From: Agromyces laixinhei | Lineage (GTDB): Bacteria > Actinomycetota > Actinomycetes > Actinomycetales > Microbacteriaceae | Reading direction: 5' to 3' | NCBI RefSeq assembly: GCF_006337065.1 | Contig: NZ_CP040872.1 | Location: 2,604,001-2,668,000, forward strand | Length of the DNA: 64,000 bases | Shown: piece by piece, positions 1-9,048 of the stretch | Position numbering within the stretch: position 1 is the first letter of the stretch | Layout: every line of letters begins with the position of its first letter | Notes under the pieces: model-generated | The model's input: only the letters and a program-made list of their open reading frames with translations | What the model was told of the DNA's origin: nothing | Database searches by the model: none | Program-made: the position numbers and the translations under genes

Positions 1-860
1 CGAACGTCGAGCATCGGCCGGTCCGCGACGCCGTCGCGGAATGCAGCCCGAAACCCCGCGAGGGGGCTGTCGTGCTCCCTCGGCTCGAACGGCGGCTGCA
101 GCTCTGCTCGCACGACGTTCCGCGGCGGCACGGGCAGGGCGACGGATGCCGCGGTCGCACCCACGACCGCAATGGCGACGAGCACCGACGCCCCGGCCAC
201 GCGGCGCGCGTCGGAGAGAGCGGCCTCGACCTTGCGGCCGCTCGTGATCGCACGACGATCGGCGATCGCGACCCTGACGAGCCACGCCACCGTCGTGATG
301 AGGAAGGCGATGCCCGCCTCGACGGCGAATGCCGAATGAACGACGCCGAGTGCGATGCCCGTGACGAGGAGCACGGCCGGCGGCAGGGCCGCCGCCGCCG
401 GCCAACGGCTGCGCAGCGCGATCGTGGTCGTGGCCGTTGCCGCGATCAACCCCAGCAGGAACGGCGGCACGAGCAGTGCCTGGTACGACCCGACCGGGAC
501 GGAGATCGTGACGAGCTGTTTCCAGGAGAGCGCGGCGCCCGCAAGCAGTTCGACGAAGCCGGCGGGAGTCGGCACGACGCCGGCGATCGCGCGACCGGGC
601 ACCGCGGCCGGCACTCCCAGCACCAGGAAGACGCCGAAGACCGAGAGCACGACGACCCACGTGGGCAAGCGGAACCGCGCCCCGAGCACGCCGATCACGA
701 CACCGGCAACGATCGCGACCGCTGCGGCGATGAGGAACGCCGTGCTCTCGTAGATCGGCCACCACGGCACCATCGCCGCGGCGAGCATCGCGGCGACGAG
801 CGCGACCGTGACGAGGGTCGGTCCGAATCGACGTGCGCCCGCCGGCATGCGGTGATTCAC
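1..860 (-). CDS. TgpA-like (DUF3488/transglutaminase) membrane protein, N-terminal part
   Basis: Partial gene: it starts at 860 (GTG, sharing GTGA with the stop of the DUF58 gene) and runs off the left edge. ATG at 848 is an alternative start. The visible 286 residues hold about six hydrophobic segments, beginning with one after RRFGPTLV, then a stretch ending in PMLDV that begins the soluble part. This is the layout of the TgpA N-terminal membrane domain that precedes an extracytoplasmic transglutaminase-like domain. Family members usually follow moxR and DUF58 genes, as here, which supports the call. The catalytic Cys-His-Asp part lies outside the window and cannot be checked. Probable last gene of the cluster starting near 12475. 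Confidence 0.75.
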   Translation of the reverse strand, partial: MNHRMPAGARRFGPTLVTVALVAAMLAAAMVPWWPIYESTAFLIAAAVAIVAGVVIGVLGARFRLPTWVVVLSVFGVFLVLGVPAAVPGRAIAGVVPTPAGFVELLAGAALSWKQLVTISVPVGSYQALLVPPFLLGLIAATATTTIALRSRWPAAAALPPAVLLVTGIALGVVHSAFAVEAGIAFLITTVAWLVRVAIADRRAITSGRKVEAALSDARRVAGASVLVAIAVVGATAASVALPVPPRNVVRAELQPPFEPREHDSPLAGFRAAFRDGVADRPMLDV

Positions 861-2179
861 GAGACCGACGCCGATCGCGCGAGCAGGGCGCGCAGGTCTT
901 CGAGATAGCCGATGCCGAAGACGGTCAGGCCGGCGATCGTTCGCGCGCTCGCCTCGCCCTCCGGCGAGCACTGCACGGCGATCGCCTCGACCGCGGGCGG
1001 CAGCCGCGCCGCCGCAGCTCGCACCGGGGCGACACCGCGAGCGGAGCCCGTCACGATGAATGCGAGCGAGACACCCGAGATCGTCTCGGCGGCCGCCCGG
1101 GCGACGTCGGGCAGCATCACGGCATCTGTCTCGGTCTCGACGACGCACAGCGCGTCGAGGAGCCGATCGCGCGAGACCGTCGGGAGCTCGCGCATCGCTG
1201 AGCGACCACCCCCCGTCGCCTGCCGACGCCCGGAGACCACGAACGACACCGTCCGGGCGTCGCGGATCGCGCGCGCACCGACCGATGCCGCCGCGCCGAC
1301 GGCGAGCTCGAATTCCGCCTCGTCGACATAGGCGGCGGGATCGAGGTCGAGGAGCACCATGAGACGGCTGCGCCGGGTCTCCTCGAACTGGCGCACCATG
1401 AAGACGCCGGTCTTGGCTGAGCTCCGCCAGTGGATGAAGCGACGATCGTCGCCGGGTACATACTCGCGCAGGGCGTGGAAGGCGATGTCGCTCACCGTCA
1501 GGTCGCGCGTCGGCGTGCCCTCGAGATCGCGGATGAAGCCCGTGCTGAGCGCGTTGATCGCCACGGTTCGGGGATGCACGTGCAGTTCGGCGGTCTCCGA
1601 CCACACGTACTCACGTCGCATGAGCCCGATGGGATCGGCGTGGACCGTGCGAGCCGGACCGACCGGCACCACGCCGCGGCGCTCGGTCGGAATGTCGAAC
1701 TGCTCATCGAACACCGCACCGCGCGGCAACCCGGGCAGCACGCGTTCGATGATGCGCCGGCCCACGGGCAGTTCGAGCTGGACCGCACCGAATCTGCGGC
1801 GACCCGGGTTCGCGGCGATCAGCCTCGCGCGGGCCGGCTCGCCCACGACCACCCGCGGCAACGGCAGCAGGAGCTGGATGGTGCCGGCACCGCGCCCGAT
1901 GAGCCAGACGGATGCCGCGGCCACAAGCACCGCGAGTCCCCACCCGAGCGCGATGAGCTCGAGCAGACCCCAGGTGTACCCGGCGACGAGCACGAATGCC
2001 GCGGCGATGACCACCGCCCAGCCGAGCGGCGTCACGACGCCCTGCACGTACCTCGCGCCCTGGACGATGGCCGTTCCGGCGCGACCTGCCGCCACGACGG
2101 CTCGCCCGATGATCACCGCGAGCAGGCCGGCCTTCCTGGCCTCCTCGGGGATGGTCGTGCGGGTCTCGGTGAGCGTCAC
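857..2179 (-). CDS. DUF58 domain-containing protein
   Basis: 440 residues. Two hydrophobic segments near residues 48-90 (from VTPLGWAVVIAA to ASVWLIG) precede a soluble region with the DUF58 signature GDDRRFIHWRSSAKTG followed by a vWA-like strand LMVLLDLDP. DUF58 proteins are membrane-anchored partners of MoxR AAA+ ATPases; their biochemical role is unknown in most bacteria. The ATG overlaps the moxR stop by 4 bases and the gene's stop overlaps the TgpA-like start, so the three are almost certainly co-translated. Confidence 0.88.
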   Translation of the reverse strand: MTLTETRTTIPEEARKAGLLAVIIGRAVVAAGRAGTAIVQGARYVQGVVTPLGWAVVIAAAFVLVAGYTWGLLELIALGWGLAVLVAAASVWLIGRGAGTIQLLLPLPRVVVGEPARARLIAANPGRRRFGAVQLELPVGRRIIERVLPGLPRGAVFDEQFDIPTERRGVVPVGPARTVHADPIGLMRREYVWSETAELHVHPRTVAINALSTGFIRDLEGTPTRDLTVSDIAFHALREYVPGDDRRFIHWRSSAKTGVFMVRQFEETRRSRLMVLLDLDPAAYVDEAEFELAVGAAASVGARAIRDARTVSFVVSGRRQATGGGRSAMRELPTVSRDRLLDALCVVETETDAVMLPDVARAAAETISGVSLAFIVTGSARGVAPVRAAAARLPPAVEAIAVQCSPEGEASARTIAGLTVFGIGYLEDLRALLARSASVS

Positions 2180-3147
2180 ACCGCCTGCCTGGTCGAGGGC
2201 GGCGGCGTCTCGATCAACACCTGGGCGATCATGTTCGAGGCCGTCACGCCGTCGAACTCCGCCTCGGGGTCGAGGATCAGCCGATGAGCGAGCACGGGCT
2301 CGGCGAGTGCCTTCACGTCATCGGGCACGACGTAATGGCGACCGCGCCCTGCCGCGTGCGTCTTGGCCGCTCGGATGAGCGCGAGCGCCCCGCGCACGCT
2401 GACGCCGAGCCGCACCTCGCGAGCCGTACGGGTGGAGTCGACGAGGCGCGAGACATAGTCGTGGATCGTGGGGTCGACATAGACGGTGCGTGCCGCTGCG
2501 GCCATCTCGACGACCTCCTCGGCGGCGAGCTGAGGGGTCACGCGGTGCTCGTGCGCTCGCTGATCGGCGCCCTCGAGGATGCGGATCGTCGAAGCGTGGT
2601 CGGGGTAGCCGATGGAACTGCGCATCAGGAACCGGTCGAGCTGCGCCTCGGGCAGCCGGTACGTCCCTGCCTGCTCGACGGGGTTCTGCGTCGCGATGAC
2701 CATGAACGGATGCCCCACCGGATGCGTCTGCCCGTCGACCGTGACCTGGCCCTCCTCCATGACCTCGAGAAGCGCCGACTGCGTCTTCGGGCTCGCTCGG
2801 TTGATCTCGTCGGCCAGCACGATGATCGAGAACACCGGGCCGGGATGGAACTCGAACACCCCGGTGCGCTGATCGTAGACGGTGACCCCCGTAATGTCGC
2901 CGGGCAGAAGGTCGGGAGTGAACTGCACACGATTGCTCGTGCCGTCGATCGACTGGGCCATCGCCCGCGCGAGCGAGGTCTTGCCCGTGCCCGGCACATC
3001 GTCGAGCAGCAGGTGACCCTCGCTGAGGAACGCGGTGAATGCGAGCCGGATGACCCGGTTCTTGCCGAGTAGCACTTCTTCGACCGCGCCGACGAGTCGA
3101 TCGAGCGTCGCGGCGAACCGCGCCGCCTCCTCGGGGGTCATGGTCAT
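2176..3147 (-). CDS. MoxR-family AAA+ ATPase
   Basis: 323 residues, the normal length for MoxR. Walker A is PGTGKTSLARAMA (GTGKT at residues 53-57), Walker B is IIVLADEINRASPKTQ, and a sensor-like ATQNPVEQAGTY follows. The lid domain near the C-terminus includes the RGALALIRAAK region. MoxR proteins act as chaperone-like ATPases, often on vWA or DUF58 partners. It follows the giant repeat-protein gene by 12 bases and overlaps DUF58, so it belongs to the same transcription unit. What substrate it remodels cannot be read from sequence; the adjacent surface protein is a candidate by position only. Confidence 0.92.
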   Translation of the reverse strand: MTMTPEEAARFAATLDRLVGAVEEVLLGKNRVIRLAFTAFLSEGHLLLDDVPGTGKTSLARAMAQSIDGTSNRVQFTPDLLPGDITGVTVYDQRTGVFEFHPGPVFSIIVLADEINRASPKTQSALLEVMEEGQVTVDGQTHPVGHPFMVIATQNPVEQAGTYRLPEAQLDRFLMRSSIGYPDHASTIRILEGADQRAHEHRVTPQLAAEEVVEMAAAARTVYVDPTIHDYVSRLVDSTRTAREVRLGVSVRGALALIRAAKTHAAGRGRHYVVPDDVKALAEPVLAHRLILDPEAEFDGVTASNMIAQVLIETPPPSTRQAV

Positions 3148-3159
3148 CTCGGCTCCATC

Positions 3160-6100
3160 TCAGCGGTTCTCGTAGCGAACGACGACGCCCGCGATCTCAA
3201 CATCCAACCAGACGCGCTCACCGCCCACGGCGTCGGGGATCTGACAGTTCGTCGGAGTCTGCGCGGGGCGGCCGGTGCGGTCGCCGTCGATGCCGCAACT
3301 GAACGCCACCGGGAGGCCGGAGTTCGCGGGTGCCGCGGTCCACGACCAGTTCTTCGCACCCTCATCCCAGATCCGGCTCGGCAACGCGAACGACAGCGAG
3401 GGCCTCGCATCGGAAGGTATGGCTCCCGACCACGCTCCGCAACTGCCCCAGACCGAGCAGGTGCGCACCTGGAATCTCACGGCTTCGCCGAACGGACGGG
3501 CGAAGAGATCCTGCGCCCACCCCGAGCCGCTGAAGCTCTGCAGCGTACCGGGGATCTGCGCACCGTTCTGGTCGACGGCGACGATGTCGTAGCGCCACGC
3601 ATCGGGCGAGACGCCGGTGATGTACCGGTCGTAGACATCGGCGGTGCGGAAGTCCATGCGGCTGTCGACGTCACGAACCGCACCGGGCGCGGGCCGTACG
3701 ACGGCTCCGGCGACCTCGGTGTTCACGCATGCCGCGCGGTTGTAGCCCCACACGACGAAGGAGTACCTGGTGGACTCCGCGGTGCCGGCGAACTGCACGC
3801 TCGTGACGCCCGGCCCCACGGAGACCACTTCGGCGACGGACCCTCCGCCGACCGGCGGGGAGACGGTGCCCGGCGCCGGCTTCGACACGGAGCACGCCTG
3901 GCCTCCGCCCGGCACTCTCGACTCCCCGTCGACGAGACGCTCGACGAAATACCCGCCGATGGGGTCGCCGTTGCCCGCGAACGCATCCCAGGCGACCGTG
4001 ACCGTGCCGGCTGCGGCGTCGCCGTTGACGGCGATGCCGCCGGCGATCGGTGCGCCGAACGGGGTGCCGCTGGTGCCCGCCTCATTCCAGACCGCGAGCG
4101 AAGGATACGCCTGGTTGCGGGCACTGACCGTGATCGGCACCTGGCTACCGTTCACGAGCGGCGGGGAATCGACCGAGCAGAGCGTCGCCGTGCACGCGGT
4201 GCTCGCCGAGACTTCGCTCGGAGCGCCGGCGACGGTGACCACGTACGACTCGATCGCGCTCCCGGAACCGGCCCGCACCGGATCCCATTCGATGGAGAGG
4301 CGTCCGTCGAGCGGCATCGCCCGCAGTCCGCTCGGCGGCGGCGGAACGACGTCCGACCAGAGCGGCCCCGGCGCGTCCGCCGGGTCGGAGAGACCGATCG
4401 CGTTCTTCGCCCGCACCCGCACGTTGACGGCGTTCGCCGGGCCATTGCCGTACGTCGGCACCGTGCACGTCGTCGCGGAGCACCCCGTCGTGCTCGTCAC
4501 CTCGCCCGTGTCGGCATCGACGACCTCGATCTCGTAGCCCGTGATCGGCGAGTTGTTGAACGCGCCCGCGCCGAAGGCGACGTCGAGGGTGCCGTCGCCG
4601 AAGCCGGTCACGCTCGCCCCGGTGACCGGGTCGGGGCGGTCCTGCACGGAGATCGTGACGAGCCCCCAGGCGTATCGGCTCGCGTCGCCGGTGGCGTCGG
4701 CCACTTGGTACTGCACCGTCGAGTTCACGGGCGCCGCGCCGGGATCGATGGTCACGTTCAGGGTCGAGCGGTCGTCGCTCGGTTCGATCGAGACTCCGGC
4801 GGGCAGATCGTCGGCGTCGGCCCCGCGTACGTCGACGACCCGCAGCGGAACGTCGGGGAACGGGTTCGTGGCACGGTCGTTCTCGAGCACGTCGATCGCC
4901 GTCGTGCGTCCGCGGGCGACGATCGCGCTGTCGGGTGCCGGACGGGCGATCGGTTTCGTCGACGGCACCACTCGCAGCTCGATGCGGCCCGGTCTGCCCT
5001 CGCCGGCATCGTCGGCGACCCCGATGGGGACCGCGGCCCGCGTTCCCTTCGAGGTCGAGGCGTCGGCGCTGATCGTGAGCTCGCTGCCGTCGAACGAGAA
5101 ATCGAAGCCCTCGACCGGCGGCGGCAGCAGCTGGTAGACGAGTTCGTCGCGCGCCCCGGGGTACGGGTAGTTCGTGAGCTTCAGCAGATCGATCTGCTTG
5201 GACTGGCCGGGTTCGAAGTCGATGACGCCACCGACGAAGACGGGCGGCTGGCTCTTCGTCGGCGCCACGGTGATCGGCACCACGATGGTGCCGATCCGTG
5301 CCGAGGGGTCGGTCGCCGATTCGCCGTCGGTCACCGTGAATGAGAGGGAGGCCGGCCCGAAGTAGCCCTCCTCGCTCCGGTACCTGAGCGTGTTCTCATC
5401 GACGACCAACTCGGTTCCGTCGCTGTGCGATGCGCGCACGGTCGCGGCATCCGTGATCTTCACCGGTCGCCCCGAAGCGGCGATGACGTAGTCGTCGAGT
5501 TCGATCGTGACCTCGTCGCCGCTGACGACGCGAACGGCCGGGGCATCGGTGCGCAGTTGCGGGAGCGCGTCGTCGCGGCCGGGCACCCAGATGAATGCGT
5601 ACGCGACGATCGACGGGTCCTCAGGATGCGCGACGGAGAACGGGATGACACGCCGGTGGTCCGCCACCGGCACCCGGATGCTGCCGTTGCTGCGAACCTC
5701 GGCGCCGCTCTCGTAGCCGTCGACGAGTCCGACGGTGAGATCGGAGACCTCGGCGTCGGCGAGGAACACGTTGCGGAGCACGGGCACGTCGATGCTGTCC
5801 TTGTCGAGGATGTCGCTCAGGGTGAGCACCGTGTCGGATGCCTCGGGGCGAGCGAGCGCCGCGGTATCGCTGGCTTCGACGCGGAGGAAGGTCGAGGCAC
5901 TGCCGAGCTGTTCGTTCTCGATCGTGTAGATGAAGCCGTACTCGCCTTCACCCGGCGGAAGCTCGACCTCGATGCGATCGTCGACGATGGTCGCGACGGC
6001 CTCACCCTCGGTCGGCGTGACGTTCGTCAGCGTCAGAGCGCCCCCGTCGGGATCGGAGTCGTTCTCGAGCACCCGGACGGAGACCGTGCGCGCCGGCCGC

Positions 6101-9048
6101 ACCTGCACGAAGTCGTTGACGGCGACCGGCGTGCGCGCTCCGTCGAGGCGCGGCGCGATGCCGACTCTGACGGTGCCGACGGCGCGCGCACCGAGGGCGT
6201 CGACGACCTCGTACTCGAAGTCATCGGTGCCCGCCGAGTACTCACCCGCCTGGTATTCGAGCCAGTCGGGGCCATGGGCGTTGACGTTGCCGAGTTCGGG
6301 GCTGCCTCCCTGCCCCAGCAACTGCACGCTATCGCCCTCGGGGTCGGATCCGCCGAGCGGCACCGGGATGCGGACCGTCTCGCCCGAGAGCACGCGGGCG
6401 GTCACGGTCGCCGGCACCGGCGGCGTATTGGTCTCGGCGTCGGCGGCACGCACCGAGATCTGCACAGTGGCGGTGGCCGACTGTCCGTCGGGCCCCGTGA
6501 TGCGGTAGATCGCCTCGTACTCCCCCGGCGTCTCGGGGGCGAAATAGCGGAGCCGATCGCCGTCGACGAAGAGCAGACCGGCTTCGGGCTGCCGTTCGAC
6601 CGTCGGATCGAGTGCGAGCGGCAGGGTGTCGGGGTGCTCGTCGTTGGCGAGCACCGAGATGTCGACGACGTCGCCGGTACGCGCAGAGATCTTGTCGGGC
6701 ACCGCGACGGGCGGCTGGGCGATCTCGAGTTGTGGCACCTCGACGAGGGTCACCTCGCCCTCGGCCTCGGCGAGGCCGTTGCTGATGCGGTACCCGAACA
6801 CCGACGAGCCGGTCTCGAGCGGTCCCGAGAGCGTCACCCGGAGAATACGGTGCTCGACGACCTCGACCTGGATGCCGGCGTCGACCTCGGGGCTGCCGAG
6901 GCCCGTGAGGATCAGCACGCCGCCCGTCGGATCGATGTCGGTGGCGAGCACGTCGACGTCGACCGGTTGTCCGATCCTGAGGAACGCCGTGTGCGGCACC
7001 GTGATGGGGGTGGTGTCCTGCTCGGGCGGGGCCGCGACCTCGACTCTGACGCGGCCCGTCGTCGTCCACGTGCCATCCGTCACCGTGTATTCGAGCGAGT
7101 GGGTGCGCACGGCGGAACTCACGAACCGGAAGGTGCCGCCGTCGAAGTCGGGGGTGAGCTGCGCGTCGGGCTTGGCGGGGACGGCGCTCAGCTGGATCTG
7201 ACCCGAACCGCCGCGCACGTGCCGAAGCGGGTCGATCCGCACCTCTTCGCCCGCCGTCGCGAGCACGACGAAGGGATCCGCAACGATGGGCACATCACCG
7301 GGCGGCCGAACGCCGACGCCGAGCACGCCGACGCCGGTGTCGCGCCCGTCGGACACCACGAGCGAGACGGATCGTTCGGTGCCGGCACCGCCCTTCTCGT
7401 CGAACACGATCATGCCGTCGGCCGTCGACGACAGTGCGTCGGGCGCGGCGGTCGTGGCTCGCTCGAGGAAGAACGGATCGCCGTCGGGGTCGACCCAGTC
7501 GCCGAGCACCGCCGTGTTCACGCGGCCCCCGGCCGCCACGAGTGCCTTGGACTGCCGTTGCTGCACGGGCGGCGAGTTCTCGTCGGGGTCGCGCACGGTC
7601 ACGCTGACCGAGGCATGGGCGGTGCCGCCGAAGCCGTCGTCGATCGTGTAGCCGAAGGTGATGACCCCGGATGCCTCGTCGTCGAGCTGGAGCTGCAACT
7701 GCTGTTGGTCGGCGATCCGTTCGAGCACGACACCGGCAGGCAGCTCACCGTCGACGGTCTTGACGATGAGGGCGTCGCCGTTCGCGTCGTAGTCGTTCAG
7801 CAGCACCGGCAATGACGTCGTGCGGCCCGGGCGAGCGCCGAAGTCGTCATCGGCGGCCACCGGCGGCACCTGGCTCTTCTCGAGCGTCGGCGGCGTGTCG
7901 GGGTCGTTCTGCTCGACCGTCTCCTCATCGCGCTCGATCGCGAGCAGGGCATCCCAGTTGTCGATGAGTCCGAAGCCGGCATCGACCGCCCACGTGAGGC
8001 CGCTGCGGCGTTCGTTGAGCACGAGCGTCGCGCCGTTGGCGACGAACGCGTAGTCGCCGGTGCCCGGTGCAGACGGCAGTTCGACGTCGTCGCCGGCATC
8101 GGCACCGCAGGAGCGCCATGCCGTGCCGCCGCCCCACGCGGCGTAGAGGCATCCGTCGTGCGTGAACGGTGCGGCAGGAATGCCCGAACGACCCTCCACC
8201 AGCATCCGCGGCGCCTCACCGTCGAGTCCGACGCTGACGAGCCCACGCCGTGTGGCGATCACGACCTCGTCGCCACTGTTCGACGGGGCCTGCAGCACGG
8301 GCGCGTCGTTGGCGCCGATGGCGTCGCCGAGGTCGATCGCCCCGCGCTCGAGATGCAGGATGCGGGTATCGACGTCGTAGACCGCCCACCGTCCGCCGAC
8401 CGAGGTGATCACCACCTCGTGTTCCTCGACGAGCGGCTCGATCTGCCAGCGTGCTCCGACCGTCTCGGCATCGGCCGCGTCGACTTCGCCGATGTCGCCC
8501 GTCGACGGTGTGTAGGCGAAGAGCGTGCCGTCGGGTTCGACCGAGGTGACGGATCCGGGTCCGAACGAGAGCATGGGCTCGGAATCGGCGTCGAAACGCG
8601 CGAACTCGGAGACCGGCGTCGACCAGACGTCTCCTCCCGACTCGACGACGACCCGGGAACCGGCGAGGGCGAGCACTGCGTCGTCGGGCGGGATCGCGAC
8701 GGTCTCGGTGAGACTCGACGTGGTCGCGTCGACCATGCGCACGGTCGCCCGATCGGGGTCGAGCACGAGCACCGTGGATCCCTGCTGCACGATCTCGACA
8801 CCGCCCGAGCGGGTCTCCACGACCGAGTTCAGTTCGAGCAGGGCGGTGTTCGCACGGCCGACCGCCTGATGCTTGCCGCTGACCACCCACGCAGAGGCGT
8901 CGCCGAGATCGACGCGTTGCGCGGCGTACCCCCCGGAGGCGATCGCGACACCGGCCACGAGTGCCACCACGGCGGTGGTCGCCGCCACCGTGATGGCGGC
9001 GGATCGGCGTCTCAGAATGCGAGTCAGGTCGGGGATCTGCGGCATCAT
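3160..9048 (-). CDS. 1962-residue membrane-anchored Ig-like/FN3 repeat protein
   Basis: The longest gene in the window. A short basic N-terminus (LTRILRRRSAA) precedes one hydrophobic segment at about residues 18-38, so the bulk is probably extracytoplasmic. Residues about 45-390 look beta-rich and propeller-like (many short repeats, no clear family). From about residue 400 to 1450 there are at least five copies of an Ig/cadherin-like repeat marked by VLxNDxDxxGxxL: near 401-426, 688-714, 786-808, 981-1003 and 1376-1398. Three FN3-like domains start near residues 1471, 1570 and 1673, and a C-terminal Cys-containing domain lies at about 1790-1962. Its start overlaps the kinase stop (ATGA). It may be a surface adhesin or scaffold served by the neighbouring kinase and MoxR-DUF58 genes; this is inference. 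No sorting signal is seen at the C-terminus. Confidence 0.85.
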   Translation of the reverse strand: MMPQIPDLTRILRRRSAAITVAATTAVVALVAGVAIASGGYAAQRVDLGDASAWVVSGKHQAVGRANTALLELNSVVETRSGGVEIVQQGSTVLVLDPDRATVRMVDATTSSLTETVAIPPDDAVLALAGSRVVVESGGDVWSTPVSEFARFDADSEPMLSFGPGSVTSVEPDGTLFAYTPSTGDIGEVDAADAETVGARWQIEPLVEEHEVVITSVGGRWAVYDVDTRILHLERGAIDLGDAIGANDAPVLQAPSNSGDEVVIATRRGLVSVGLDGEAPRMLVEGRSGIPAAPFTHDGCLYAAWGGGTAWRSCGADAGDDVELPSAPGTGDYAFVANGATLVLNERRSGLTWAVDAGFGLIDNWDALLAIERDEETVEQNDPDTPPTLEKSQVPPVAADDDFGARPGRTTSLPVLLNDYDANGDALIVKTVDGELPAGVVLERIADQQQLQLQLDDEASGVITFGYTIDDGFGGTAHASVSVTVRDPDENSPPVQQRQSKALVAAGGRVNTAVLGDWVDPDGDPFFLERATTAAPDALSSTADGMIVFDEKGGAGTERSVSLVVSDGRDTGVGVLGVGVRPPGDVPIVADPFVVLATAGEEVRIDPLRHVRGGSGQIQLSAVPAKPDAQLTPDFDGGTFRFVSSAVRTHSLEYTVTDGTWTTTGRVRVEVAAPPEQDTTPITVPHTAFLRIGQPVDVDVLATDIDPTGGVLILTGLGSPEVDAGIQVEVVEHRILRVTLSGPLETGSSVFGYRISNGLAEAEGEVTLVEVPQLEIAQPPVAVPDKISARTGDVVDISVLANDEHPDTLPLALDPTVERQPEAGLLFVDGDRLRYFAPETPGEYEAIYRITGPDGQSATATVQISVRAADAETNTPPVPATVTARVLSGETVRIPVPLGGSDPEGDSVQLLGQGGSPELGNVNAHGPDWLEYQAGEYSAGTDDFEYEVVDALGARAVGTVRVGIAPRLDGARTPVAVNDFVQVRPARTVSVRVLENDSDPDGGALTLTNVTPTEGEAVATIVDDRIEVELPPGEGEYGFIYTIENEQLGSASTFLRVEASDTAALARPEASDTVLTLSDILDKDSIDVPVLRNVFLADAEVSDLTVGLVDGYESGAEVRSNGSIRVPVADHRRVIPFSVAHPEDPSIVAYAFIWVPGRDDALPQLRTDAPAVRVVSGDEVTIELDDYVIAASGRPVKITDAATVRASHSDGTELVVDENTLRYRSEEGYFGPASLSFTVTDGESATDPSARIGTIVVPITVAPTKSQPPVFVGGVIDFEPGQSKQIDLLKLTNYPYPGARDELVYQLLPPPVEGFDFSFDGSELTISADASTSKGTRAAVPIGVADDAGEGRPGRIELRVVPSTKPIARPAPDSAIVARGRTTAIDVLENDRATNPFPDVPLRVVDVRGADADDLPAGVSIEPSDDRSTLNVTIDPGAAPVNSTVQYQVADATGDASRYAWGLVTISVQDRPDPVTGASVTGFGDGTLDVAFGAGAFNNSPITGYEIEVVDADTGEVTSTTGCSATTCTVPTYGNGPANAVNVRVRAKNAIGLSDPADAPGPLWSDVVPPPPSGLRAMPLDGRLSIEWDPVRAGSGSAIESYVVTVAGAPSEVSASTACTATLCSVDSPPLVNGSQVPITVSARNQAYPSLAVWNEAGTSGTPFGAPIAGGIAVNGDAAAGTVTVAWDAFAGNGDPIGGYFVERLVDGESRVPGGGQACSVSKPAPGTVSPPVGGGSVAEVVSVGPGVTSVQFAGTAESTRYSFVVWGYNRAACVNTEVAGAVVRPAPGAVRDVDSRMDFRTADVYDRYITGVSPDAWRYDIVAVDQNGAQIPGTLQSFSGSGWAQDLFARPFGEAVRFQVRTCSVWGSCGAWSGAIPSDARPSLSFALPSRIWDEGAKNWSWTAAPANSGLPVAFSCGIDGDRTGRPAQTPTNCQIPDAVGGERVWLDVEIAGVVVRYENR

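Noticed and set aside
5425..7815. 796-residue plus-strand open frame
   Set aside because: Lies antisense to the giant repeat protein; Arg/His/Asp-rich composition is a high-GC shadow of the real codon pattern.
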